In this document: positions 1 through 6,150 of the stretch, piece after piece
Numbering within the stretch: the stretch's first letter is position 1
Layout: each line of letters opens with the position of its first letter
Notes under the pieces: model-generated
The model's input: the letters and a program-made list of their open reading frames with translations, nothing else
What the model was told of the DNA's origin: nothing
The model's database searches: none
NCBI GenBank assembly: GCA_944331945.1
Contig: CALVJC010000010.1
Location: 1-7,095 of the forward strand
Source: an uncultured Bacilli bacterium
GTDB lineage: Bacteria; Bacillota_I; Bacilli_A; RF39; UBA660
Reading direction: 5' to 3'
Length of the DNA: 7,095 nt
Position numbers and translations under genes: made by a program

Positions 1-134
1 TTAAGAATGCTAATTTAATCTTAGTGATGAAAGATGGAGACATTGTGGAACAAGGAACCCATGAAGAATTGTTAGAGAAAAAAGGATTTTATGCCGATCT
101 ATATAACTCTCAATTTGAAAGTGTTTCAGAATAG
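1..134 (+). CDS. ABC exporter ATP-binding protein, C-terminal end (partial)
   Basis: Only the last 43 codons are present, with the reading frame starting at base 3 and a TAG stop. The peptide reads like the end of the nucleotide-binding domain of a fused membrane/ATPase exporter (MsbA/LmrA/YfiBC class). It contains ANLILVMKDGDIVEQGTHEE, the conserved beta-strand after the H-loop followed by the 'G.IvEqGtHeeLl' segment, and then GFYADLYNSQFE, the usual helix at the extreme C-terminus of these half-transporters. Walker A, signature and Walker B motifs lie upstream of the window, so substrate and partner cannot be judged. Family knowledge says such proteins work as homo- or heterodimers in the cytoplasmic membrane, and in Bacillota they often occur as adjacent pairs. 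A terminator begins at its stop codon, so it is the last gene of its transcript. Confidence 0.9.
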   Translation, partial: KNANLILVMKDGDIVEQGTHEELLEKKGFYADLYNSQFESVSE

Positions 135-154
135 AGGCGAATGTCTCTTTTTTT
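133..154 (+). terminator. Intrinsic terminator after the ABC exporter gene
   Basis: AGAGGC (133-138) pairs with GTCTCT (143-148) around a GAAT tetraloop. This gives a 6-bp stem including one G-U pair, and the 3' arm runs directly into seven Ts (148-154). The stem starts inside the TAG stop codon, which is typical of compact genomes. The stem is short, but the tetraloop and continuous T-tract make it convincing. It separates the exporter transcript from the gpmI operon. Confidence 0.75.
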
Positions 155-156
155 GT

Positions 157-186
157 TTGTTTTTTTATGCTATTATAGGTTATAAT
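157..186 (+). promoter_or_regulatory. Sigma-A-type promoter for the gpmI operon
   Basis: A perfect TATAAT -10 box lies at 181-186, with a TTGTTT -35-like box at 157-162 and an 18-base spacer. It follows the preceding terminator and is the only promoter-like signal before gpmI. Transcription would start around 192-194, giving a leader of about 30 bases before the ATG at 225. That leaves no room for a riboswitch. The -35 box matches TTGACA at four of six positions. Confidence 0.65.
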
Positions 187-212
187 AAGTTAGTAAGAAT
201 ATGAATAAGCTT

Positions 213-216
213 GGAG
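213..216 (+). promoter_or_regulatory. Ribosome binding site that fixes the gpmI start
   Basis: GGAG sits 8 bases before the ATG at 225. The upstream in-frame ATG at 201 has no purine-rich site before it and lies only about 8 bases after the inferred transcription start. The start at 225 is therefore preferred, and the Shine-Dalgarno site lies inside the apparent upstream extension. Confidence 0.8.
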
Positions 217-224
217 ATGATAAA

Positions 225-1736
225 ATGAAGAGGCCAGTTGTGCTTTGTATTTTAGATGGTTGTGGAATGAGAAAAGAGATGGATGGTAATGCTTTTTCTC
301 ATGCGAAAAAACCTAATTTTGATTTTTTATGGAATCATTATCCTCATAGTCTTTTAGAAGCTAGTGGGACAGCAGTCGGGCTTCCTGAAGGACAAATGGG
401 AAATAGTGAAGTAGGTCATATGAATATTGGAGCTGGAAGGGTTGTGTATCAACCGCTTGAGTTTATTAATCAGGCCATTTTGGATCGCTCTTTCTTCCAA
501 AAAAAAGAGTTTTTAGAAGTGTTTGATCATGTAAAAAAGCATCATTCTACTTTACATTTTATGGGATTATTATCCGATGGCGGTGTCCATTCTCATATCA
601 ATCATTTCATGGCTTTAATTGATATGTGTCAAGAACATGGTATTCGTGATGTTTGTTTTCATGTTTATTTGGATGGACGAGATGTGGATCCACATAGTGC
701 AGGAATTTATTTAAAACAATTGGAAGAAAAAATTGCTGAAGTTGGTTTTGGTACTATTGCTACCATAAGTGGACGTTATTATGCCATGGATCGAGATAAT
801 AACTATGATCGGTTAAAGAAAGCTTATGATGCGATTGTCTTTGGGGAAGGTGATCGGGCCAATAATTATCAAGAAGTGTTAGAAAAAAATTATGCCAAAG
901 ATATTACGGATGAGTTTATGACACCGACTGTGCTTGCGGATAAAAAAATAGAGGATGAAGATGGTATCATTGTCTTTAACTTTCGTCCCGACCGTTTAAG
1001 AGAGATGATGACGGCTTTGACGAATCCAGATTTTCAGGAGATGGAAGTAAAACACTTTTCGGATTTAAAAGTGGTTACAATGATGCCGGTGACAGAGTCT
1101 GTTCTTTGTCCTTCTGCTTTTCAATTACCGGATTTAAAAATGACACTTGGCGCTTATTTAGAAAAGTGTCAAAAAACACAATTACGCATTGCAGAAACGG
1201 AGAAATATGCTCATGTTACGTACTTTTTTGATGGAGGAATTGAAGAAAATTATAAAGGAATGAAGAAGATTTTGATTCCCTCTCCGAAAGTTGCTACTTA
1301 TGATTTAAAGCCAGAAATGAGCGCTTTGGAAGTGACCGATACTTTATTAAAAGAACTTGATCAAGATGTTTTTGATGTGGTTATTTTAAATTATGCGAAT
1401 GGAGATATGGTTGGGCATACTGGCGTTTATGAAGCAGCCATCAAAGCAGTAGAAGTCTTAGATGAATGTTTAGGTAGGTTATATCAAAAAGTAAAAGAAA
1501 AAGAAGGAATTTTGTTGATTACAGCGGATCATGGTAATTGTGATATGATGTGGGATGAAAAGCATGTTCCAGTAACAAGTCATACGACTTCTTTGGTGCC
1601 TTTTATCATTACCAAAGAAAATCTTACTTTAAAAAATGGAAAGTTGGCCGATATTGCCCCTACGATGTTATCTCTTTTATCGTTAGATGTTCCAGAAGAA
1701 ATGACAGGCGAAAATTTAGTGGAATCTGAAAAATGA
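225..1736 (+). CDS. gpmI: 2,3-bisphosphoglycerate-independent phosphoglycerate mutase
   Basis: This enzyme interconverts 3-phosphoglycerate and 2-phosphoglycerate in glycolysis and gluconeogenesis. It is cytoplasmic, monomeric and Mn2+-dependent in Bacillus relatives. The product is 503 residues, close to the usual 510. All catalytic landmarks are visible: D11 in LDGCG, the phosphorylated nucleophile S61 in GQMGNSEVGHMNIGAGR, H122 in SDGGVHSH, GRDVDP, SGRYYAMDRDNN, R254 and R257 in FNFRPDR, K327 in RIAETEKYAHVTYFFDGG, D394/H398 in NGDMVGHTG, D435/H436 in ADHGN, and H453 in SHTTS. These match D12, S62, H123, K336, D403, H407, D444, H445 and H462 of the Geobacillus enzyme with a steady offset. 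The phosphatase domain is formed by the two ends and the phosphotransferase domain by roughly residues 75-310. The gene is first in its operon and its TGA overlaps the next start codon. No other glycolytic gene is adjacent. The start at 225 is chosen over the ATG at 201 because of the GGAG site. Confidence 0.98.
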   Translation: MKRPVVLCILDGCGMRKEMDGNAFSHAKKPNFDFLWNHYPHSLLEASGTAVGLPEGQMGNSEVGHMNIGAGRVVYQPLEFINQAILDRSFFQKKEFLEVFDHVKKHHSTLHFMGLLSDGGVHSHINHFMALIDMCQEHGIRDVCFHVYLDGRDVDPHSAGIYLKQLEEKIAEVGFGTIATISGRYYAMDRDNNYDRLKKAYDAIVFGEGDRANNYQEVLEKNYAKDITDEFMTPTVLADKKIEDEDGIIVFNFRPDRLREMMTALTNPDFQEMEVKHFSDLKVVTMMPVTESVLCPSAFQLPDLKMTLGAYLEKCQKTQLRIAETEKYAHVTYFFDGGIEENYKGMKKILIPSPKVATYDLKPEMSALEVTDTLLKELDQDVFDVVILNYANGDMVGHTGVYEAAIKAVEVLDECLGRLYQKVKEKEGILLITADHGNCDMMWDEKHVPVTSHTTSLVPFIITKENLTLKNGKLADIAPTMLSLLSLDVPEEMTGENLVESEK

Positions 1737-3205
1737 TAAAAAAGTTTTTTCAAAAATATCGCCCGCCTAAATTTCTTCTTTTTTTCTTTTTACTCATTCC
1801 TCTTCTATTATGCTTTAAAAATAATATGCGCCTTGATAATGATACTTGGTTTTTAATTCATAGTGGGGATTATGTTTTATCTTCGGGTATTCCTTATACA
1901 GAACCATTTACGATGCATCAAAATTTTGATTTTGTGATGCAGCAGTGGTTAAGTGCAAGTATTTTTGCTCTTGTTTATCATAGTTTTGGAGCGTTAGGAC
2001 TGGCTTGCTTTGTGACGTTGTTAGCTGGGGTTTTCTTATTCCTTTTTTATCGATTGTGTATGTTGCTCTCGAAACGTAATTTTTATCTTTCTTTTTTGCT
2101 TACCTTTGTGGTTGGATTACTTTTATCGCTTGGCTTTTTTGTTGCAAGACCACAGATTTTTAGTTTTATTATTTATGTTCTTTTGTTTTATTGTTTGGAA
2201 AGTTATATTCGGAAAAAAAAGAAACGTTATCTTTTCCTTTTGCCCATATTATCTTTATTAGAAATTAATTTACATGGATCGTTATGGTGGATGCTTATTT
2301 GTTTTATGATTCCTTACTTGATTGATTCTTTTTCCTTTTCTTTCTTTGGATTTCACGGAGAAGGGTATCCAAAGAAACCGTTGTTTCTTGCTTTTCTTTC
2401 CATGATTTTCGTCGCTTTCCTTAATCCTTATGGTCTTTCGATGTTAACTTATCTTTTTGTAGCTTATGGTTGTCCTTATATGCAGATGATTGTGGAGATG
2501 AAGCCCCCGACAATTAAAAGTTTTTTTGGTATTACCGTTTATGCTAGTATTTTATTCGTGATTTTTCTTTATTTACGAGATAAAAATAAGCCTTTGAAAG
2601 TGCGTTATTTTCTTTTGCTTTTAGGAACGATTTATTTGGCTTTAACAGCAAAGCGAGGTTTTCCTTTCTTTTTGATCGCTGCTATTTTTCCTTTGGCTTC
2701 TTATTTTGAGAAGAAAGGGAGAAGAATGAACATGCCTTTTTCTCTTCGGGGAACGGTTTTGAGTTGTACTGTTTTGACGTTTCTTTTTGGAAGTTGTTTT
2801 TTCCTTGTAAGTCAAGGGATACAGGTAGTTCATCCATTGGATGGGGCAGTCGAATATCTTGATACTTATGCAGATGAAGAAACAATGACTTTATATACCG
2901 GATTTGATGATGGAAGTTATTTAGAATTTCGTGGGTATCATCCTTATATTGATCCAAGAGCGGAAGTGTTTTTACCGGGTATTAATCATCAAAAAGATGT
3001 GTTAGGAGAATATTATCACTTACAGTATGAAACAGCAGATCCTATAGCGATTGAAGAATTTTTAGAGGAATATTTCTTTACCCATTTATTAATACAAAAG
3101 AAAGATATTTTATGGGATTACTTGGCAGAAAGTGACAGTTATCAGTTGGTTTATCAAGATAAAAAATACAAAATTTATATTCCAAAAGACGAAGATTTGA
3201 TATAA
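1733..3205 (+). CDS. Multi-spanning GT-C-like membrane protein, function unknown
   Basis: This is a 490-residue integral membrane protein with about 10-12 hydrophobic segments from residue 13 to 362 and a soluble C-terminal domain (about 365-490). Its pattern resembles GT-C membrane glycosyltransferases. There is a first extracytoplasmic loop with D35 and D37 (LDNDTWFLIHSGDYVLSSG), then IPYTEPF and QQWL (70-73). Further motifs are ARPQ (138-141), NLHG (179-182), NPYG (231-234), and a C-terminal GSYLEFRGYHPYIDPRAEVF (G394 to F413). I recall this series (D.W...G, ARPQ, NLHG, NPYG, GGYL...DGR) from a widespread family of uncharacterised membrane proteins. No donor or acceptor can be named. Family knowledge would suggest a polyprenyl-phosphate sugar donor and envelope glycosylation, but that is inference. 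Its ATG overlaps the gpmI stop as ATGA, with only a weak GGA nine bases upstream, so translational coupling to gpmI is likely. No frameshift or truncation is seen. Confidence 0.7.
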   Translation: MIKKFFQKYRPPKFLLFFFLLIPLLLCFKNNMRLDNDTWFLIHSGDYVLSSGIPYTEPFTMHQNFDFVMQQWLSASIFALVYHSFGALGLACFVTLLAGVFLFLFYRLCMLLSKRNFYLSFLLTFVVGLLLSLGFFVARPQIFSFIIYVLLFYCLESYIRKKKKRYLFLLPILSLLEINLHGSLWWMLICFMIPYLIDSFSFSFFGFHGEGYPKKPLFLAFLSMIFVAFLNPYGLSMLTYLFVAYGCPYMQMIVEMKPPTIKSFFGITVYASILFVIFLYLRDKNKPLKVRYFLLLLGTIYLALTAKRGFPFFLIAAIFPLASYFEKKGRRMNMPFSLRGTVLSCTVLTFLFGSCFFLVSQGIQVVHPLDGAVEYLDTYADEETMTLYTGFDDGSYLEFRGYHPYIDPRAEVFLPGINHQKDVLGEYYHLQYETADPIAIEEFLEEYFFTHLLIQKKDILWDYLAESDSYQLVYQDKKYKIYIPKDEDLI

Positions 3206-3226
3206 TAAAAGAATAGGAAGGGTCAT

Positions 3227-4132
3227 ATGAAAAGTAGAGAAGAGTTAAATCAAGAAAAACAAGATGAAATTATAAAAGAGCAAAAAAAAGAATCTCAAAA
3301 GAAGCTTGTAAAAAGAGTGGTTAAGCTTCTTCTCTTTCTTTTTGTGTTTGTCTTTGCTCTTTGTTTTTATGTGACTTTTATTGGAACCGTAAAAATTATA
3401 GTAAAAGAAGAAACGGTGGCAGTAAGTTCCTTACCTTCTAGTTTTGATGGGCTAAAGATTATCCAGTTTTCTGATCTGCATTATGAGAATCAAACATTAT
3501 TAGAAGATACCGTTCGTCTGATTAATCGGCGGAAGCCTGATCTTCTCTTCTTTACGGGAGATTTAGTCGATAAAGATTTAAGTACGGAAGAGCGAGAAAG
3601 TTTGGTGACAGAGTTAAAGAAGTTAACGGCTACTTTAGGAAAATATGCAGTTTTAGGAGAAAGTGATCAAGAGGATGCCAAGTCTATTTTAATTGATTGT
3701 GGTTTTACGATTTTAGATGATAATTATGAATTGATTTATTCCAATAGTTTGTCACCAATTTTATTGATTGGTTTAAATACAAATCAAGAGACTATTAATT
3801 ATAGTCAAGCTTTTCAGTATTATAGTATGGAGGGGCATGATGAAAATATTTTCTCTATTTTACTGATGCATAAACCAGATTATATTGATGAGGCCCTAAC
3901 TTATCATACTGTTAACTTGGCTATGGCGGGACATTCTCATTTAGGACAGGTACGGCTTCCATTTCTTCCGGCTTTTGTAAAGAAGGATCATGCTAGTAAA
4001 TATACGGAAGATTACTATGACATTAATAATACCAAATTTTATATTTCTTCAGGGCTTGGAACAAGTGATTATCCTTATCGCTTTATGGCAAGGCCTAGTA
4101 TTACTTTTTTAAGGCTCGTTAAAACCAGTTAA
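3227..4132 (+). CDS. Membrane-anchored metallophosphoesterase, YkuE-like, with altered GNHD motif
   Basis: The 301-residue product has a charged cytoplasmic N-terminus (1-32), one membrane segment (about 33-53) and an extracytoplasmic calcineurin-like phosphoesterase domain (about 75-301). Visible metal-site motifs are D83/H85 in SDLHYE, D112 in GDLVD, H215 in LLMHKPD, and H236/H238 in GHSHLGQVRLPF. The C-terminal SGLGTSDYP and the ITFLRL ending are typical of the YkuE/YaeI branch, which acts on phosphoester bonds in lipids or envelope molecules. The usual GNHD box, carrying a metal-bridging Asn and a catalytic His, reads G144-E-S-D147, so both key residues are replaced while the rest of the site is kept. 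It may be inactive, use a changed mechanism, or bind a ligand. The ATG has a good AGGAAGG site at 3215-3221. It lies 21 bases after the GT-C-like gene and is the last operon gene, ending in a 14-base tail-to-tail overlap with dacA. Confidence 0.88.
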   Translation: MKSREELNQEKQDEIIKEQKKESQKKLVKRVVKLLLFLFVFVFALCFYVTFIGTVKIIVKEETVAVSSLPSSFDGLKIIQFSDLHYENQTLLEDTVRLINRRKPDLLFFTGDLVDKDLSTEERESLVTELKKLTATLGKYAVLGESDQEDAKSILIDCGFTILDDNYELIYSNSLSPILLIGLNTNQETINYSQAFQYYSMEGHDENIFSILLMHKPDYIDEALTYHTVNLAMAGHSHLGQVRLPFLPAFVKKDHASKYTEDYYDINNTKFYISSGLGTSDYPYRFMARPSITFLRLVKTS

Positions 4133-5168
4133 AGAATCCCTTTTTCTTTTTTTCTACTTTTTTTAAATAGATAGGGATTTTTTTTATTTCTTCTTGGTAT
4201 AAACGAATACTGATATTTCCGATTTTGCCTGTTTGAATGGTAGGGTCCATTTGAGCGATGATTTGGGTATTTTCTGCTTCTTCTTCGGTTAGAGGATAAT
4301 AGAAAGATTCTTTAATGTAAGCAGTACCATTTAATTTTTTATCGGAAAAAGAGAAGGAATCTTTATCTATAATTTGGTAAAGATCATATTGATCAAACAT
4401 TTCTTCATATAAATTTTTATGATTTTCATATTCGTTGCCATCATTTAAGGTGACAATGGTAAGGCGAAGGCCATCTTTTTCGGCTGTGGTGACTAAGGTT
4501 TTTCCAGCGCTTGGGGTATAGCCATTTTTGCCTCCCGTACAATATTCATAACTGTTTAAAAGTTTGTTGCGATTATACCAAAGATAGGTTTTATCTTCAG
4601 TTTTGACAATATGTTTATAAGTACCACTGATTTCGCGATATGTTTCTAAGTTTTTATAGGCATAACGACTCAGAAGAGCCATATCTTTGGCGGTAGAGTA
4701 ATTTTGTGTTTCTTCATCAAGCCCATGAGAATTTTCGAAATTCGTGTTTGTCATACCAATTTCTTTTGCTTTTTGATTCATTTGTTTGACAAACTCTTCT
4801 TCACTTCCTGCTAGATAGTTGGCAATGACGACGGCGGCATCGTTTCCACTTCGAAGCATTAAGCCATAAACAAGATCTTCTAGGGTCATGGTTTCGCCCA
4901 TCTGCATATAAATACTTGTTCCGTACATTTTTAAAACTTCTTCTCCAGCTGTAACATTTTCTTCTAATTTTCCACTTTCAAGCGCAAGGGTGGCAGTCAT
5001 GATTTTGGTAATGGAAGCGATTAGACGGCGCTCATTACTATTTTTTTGATAGAGAATTCGACCACTATCGATGTCCATGACGATGGTTGATGTGGCGGTA
5101 TCTTGATGAGCAAAAACAGGAAAGGGAATTAAAAAGAGAATAAGCGTAAAAAAGATTTTTTTCAACAT
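4119..5168 (-). CDS. dacA: Serine-type D-alanyl-D-alanine carboxypeptidase (DacA/DacF, PBP5 class)
   Basis: This exported low-molecular-weight penicillin-binding protein removes the terminal D-Ala from peptidoglycan pentapeptides and so limits cross-linking. The 349-residue product begins with a signal peptide (MLKKIFFTLILFLIPFPVFA, likely cut after A20). The peptidase S11 domain follows: S52-I-T-K55 (nucleophile SxxK), S107-G-N109, and the third box K214-N-G216 within GGKNGYTPSAGKTLV. That third box is normally KTG, so KNG is a mild variant. Residues about 255-330 look like the beta-rich C-terminal domain of the family. The extreme C-terminus (IPIYLKKVEKKKKGFFNWF) is basic and aromatic, as expected for a membrane-associating tail. 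The start has an AGGTGA site (5172-5177) three bases upstream. No clear promoter of its own was found, and an inverted repeat lies just upstream, between it and fic. Whether it is DacA or DacF cannot be decided, so the symbol is generic. Confidence 0.93.
   Translation of the reverse strand: MLKKIFFTLILFLIPFPVFAHQDTATSTIVMDIDSGRILYQKNSNERRLIASITKIMTATLALESGKLEENVTAGEEVLKMYGTSIYMQMGETMTLEDLVYGLMLRSGNDAAVVIANYLAGSEEEFVKQMNQKAKEIGMTNTNFENSHGLDEETQNYSTAKDMALLSRYAYKNLETYREISGTYKHIVKTEDKTYLWYNRNKLLNSYEYCTGGKNGYTPSAGKTLVTTAEKDGLRLTIVTLNDGNEYENHKNLYEEMFDQYDLYQIIDKDSFSFSDKKLNGTAYIKESFYYPLTEEEAENTQIIAQMDPTIQTGKIGNISIRLYQEEIKKIPIYLKKVEKKKKGFFNWF
4135..4187 (+). terminator. Possible terminator of the gpmI operon, inside the dacA 3' end
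   Basis: AATCCC (4135-4140) is complementary to GGGATT (4174-4179), and the second arm runs into a T-tract (4178-4185). The stem is only 6 bp and the loop is 33 bases of mostly T, so this is a weak candidate. It is the only hairpin plus T-tract seen after the phosphoesterase stop. It lies wholly within the antisense coding sequence for the lysine-rich end of the carboxypeptidase. No comparable minus-strand terminator for dacA was seen within the phosphoesterase tail. Confidence 0.35.
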
Positions 5169-5180
5169 GGGTCACCTATA

Positions 5181-5221
5181 AAAAAATATGCAAGAAAACA
5201 AAATCTATGCTTTTCTTGCAT
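5181..5221 (-). terminator. Perfect 11-bp inverted repeat with T-tract between fic and dacA
   Basis: ATGCAAGAAAA (5188-5198) and TTTTCTTGCAT (5211-5221) form a perfect 11-bp stem around a 12-base loop. Read on the minus strand, the stem starts 7 bases after the fic stop and is followed by ATATTTTTTTA, so it fits an intrinsic terminator for fic. The plus strand also has T-rich sequence after the stem, so it could act in both directions. Only three of the eleven pairs are G-C, which weakens it. It ends just before the dacA ribosome binding site, so it could also act as an attenuator if fic and dacA share a transcript. Confidence 0.65.
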
Positions 5222-5228
5222 TTTCTTT

Positions 5229-6017
5229 TCAATCCTTTTGCATATTTTTAAAAGTCATCACCGATAATTGATCTATTGTTTCACAGAATAGTGTAATATC
5301 TCCAATTTTTAATGGATTATTTTGATAATCTGTATTTATGTTAATTTCTTCGATCATGGAGTAATAAGATAGCTTTTGTTTTTCGTTAATCAAAATAGGG
5401 GGATAAGCCCATTTTATTAGTTCATAGTTCATGATTAATCTCGCTACCCGTCCATTTCCATCACAAAAGGGGTGGATGTTAACTATGGCCATATGTAGTC
5501 TTACCGCTCTTTCAAAGGCTGTTAAGTTTTGCCATGTGGTTTCGTATTCCTTTTTTAATTCTTCCATTCTAAGAGGAACGAAAGAAGGCTTTGTGAATTC
5601 TATTTCTTTGCCATTACTATTTATTAGATAGTTCTCTCTTTTTTTATAATTTCCAGCATTTTCAATCACTTCATTACCAATGATTTGATGTAGTGTTTTC
5701 ATTCTTGTTATAATGTCAATATCTTCTTCTAAGGCGTCAAAAATGTATTGAAAAGCTTTTTGATGGTTTATGGTTTCTTTTATTTCTCTTTGCCTTTTCT
5801 TATCCATAGTTGTTTCTATCTGATAAGTGTTGTTTAATATTTCTCTGGTGTCATTGAGAGTTAAGGTCATGTTTGTTCCTTCGATTCGGTTGGAGTGGTA
5901 AGTAAAAAGAATTCCAAATTCATGAACTAGGTAATCATAATATTTCTTTTTTAGGGGCTTACTAAAATTGATTATTTTATTTTGAATTTTTGCTAAATCG
6001 AATATTCTATCTAACAT
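5229..6017 (-). CDS. Fic-domain protein, class II (self-inhibited AMP-transferase type)
   Basis: Fic enzymes usually transfer AMP from ATP to hydroxyl groups on target proteins. The 262-residue product has the complete core motif HPFCDGNGRVAR (H182 to R193): catalytic His, anion-hole and Mg2+-binding Asp, and the GNGR loop. Residues S42 to G47 (SNRIEG) fit the inhibitory-helix signature [S/T]xxxE[G/N], where Glu (E46) blocks productive ATP binding. Because it lies N-terminal to the Fic core, this is class II. The helical N-terminus is about 1-85, the Fic core about 90-205, and a short tail has no obvious winged-helix domain, unlike the common forms of about 370 residues. No separate antitoxin gene is adjacent, consistent with built-in inhibition. 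The ATG at 6017 has AAGGAG ten bases upstream; the longer TTG start at 6041 would place that site inside the gene. By hand count it is about 30% GC against 35% for dacA, weakly suggesting acquisition. The target is unknown. Confidence 0.92.
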   Translation of the reverse strand: MLDRIFDLAKIQNKIINFSKPLKKKYYDYLVHEFGILFTYHSNRIEGTNMTLTLNDTREILNNTYQIETTMDKKRQREIKETINHQKAFQYIFDALEEDIDIITRMKTLHQIIGNEVIENAGNYKKRENYLINSNGKEIEFTKPSFVPLRMEELKKEYETTWQNLTAFERAVRLHMAIVNIHPFCDGNGRVARLIMNYELIKWAYPPILINEKQKLSYYSMIEEININTDYQNNPLKIGDITLFCETIDQLSVMTFKNMQKD

Positions 6018-6027
6018 GATACTAACA

Positions 6028-6033
6028 CTCCTT
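6028..6033 (-). promoter_or_regulatory. Ribosome binding site that fixes the fic start
   Basis: On the minus strand AAGGAG lies 10 bases before the ATG at 6017-6015. A TTG at 6041-6039 would extend the protein by eight residues, but it would place this strong site within the coding region and has no equivalent site of its own. Confidence 0.85.
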
Positions 6034-6060
6034 AATAACAATTTTTGCTATTTTTATTTC

Positions 6061-6069
6061 ATTATATCA
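6061..6069 (-). promoter_or_regulatory. Extended -10 promoter for fic
   Basis: Read on the minus strand the sequence is TGATATAAT, a perfect TATAAT preceded by the TGn extension. No TTGACA-like -35 box is visible 16-18 bases upstream, where the strand is A-rich, so it depends on the extended -10. Transcription would start near 6053-6055, giving a leader of about 37 bases to the ATG. Confidence 0.65.
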
Positions 6070-6115
6070 TAGGATGGAAGCTTTTTCTTTTTTTGTTTTC
6101 TTTTTTTCTTGTTTG

Positions 6116-6124
6116 TGTTATAGT
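6116..6124 (+). promoter_or_regulatory. Extended -10 promoter for the VUT-like gene
   Basis: TGTTATAGT fits TGn plus TATAGT, five of six matches to TATAAT. Upstream (6081-6114) is a strongly T-rich stretch without a clear -35 box; the nearest TTGTTT (6093-6098) is 20 bases away. It is divergent from the fic promoter, with the two -10 elements about 47 bases apart. Transcription would start near 6131. Confidence 0.55.
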
Positions 6125-6144
6125 AATAATGTAAGAGAATAGAG

Positions 6145-6150
6145 AAGGAG
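6145..6150 (+). promoter_or_regulatory. Strong ribosome binding site before a GTG start
   Basis: AAGGAG, continuing as AAGGAGTGATCC, nearly matches the full anti-Shine-Dalgarno complement (AAGGAGGTGATCC with one base missing). It lies ten bases before GTG at 6161. No ATG occurs nearby in the same frame, so the GTG start is supported. Confidence 0.8.

Noticed and set aside
201..224. Eight-residue N-terminal extension of gpmI from the ATG at 201
   Set aside because: It has no ribosome binding site, sits almost on the inferred transcription start, and contains the GGAG site of the ATG at 225. The start at 225 also gives the usual family N-terminus (KRPVVLCILDG).
2642..2957. Two overlapping minus-strand open frames inside the GT-C-like gene
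   Set aside because: They lie opposite a well-supported membrane-protein gene, have lysine/serine-rich low-complexity products that mirror its Phe/Leu-rich codons, and show no family motif.
3201..3206. TATAAT at the end of the GT-C-like gene as a promoter for the phosphoesterase
   Set aside because: No -35 box or TGn extension lies at the right distance, and the short 21-base gap with a strong ribosome binding site is better explained by read-through from the operon promoter.
5204..5232. TTGAAA (5232-5227, minus strand) with CATAGA as a dacA promoter
   Set aside because: The -10 match is only three of six, and transcription would begin inside the inverted repeat.
5431..5631. Plus-strand 66-codon open frame
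   Set aside because: It lies opposite the conserved Fic motif region and has no ribosome binding site or recognisable product.
6018..6041. TTG start extending the Fic protein by eight residues
   Set aside because: The strong AAGGAG site falls inside this extension and is correctly spaced for the ATG at 6017.
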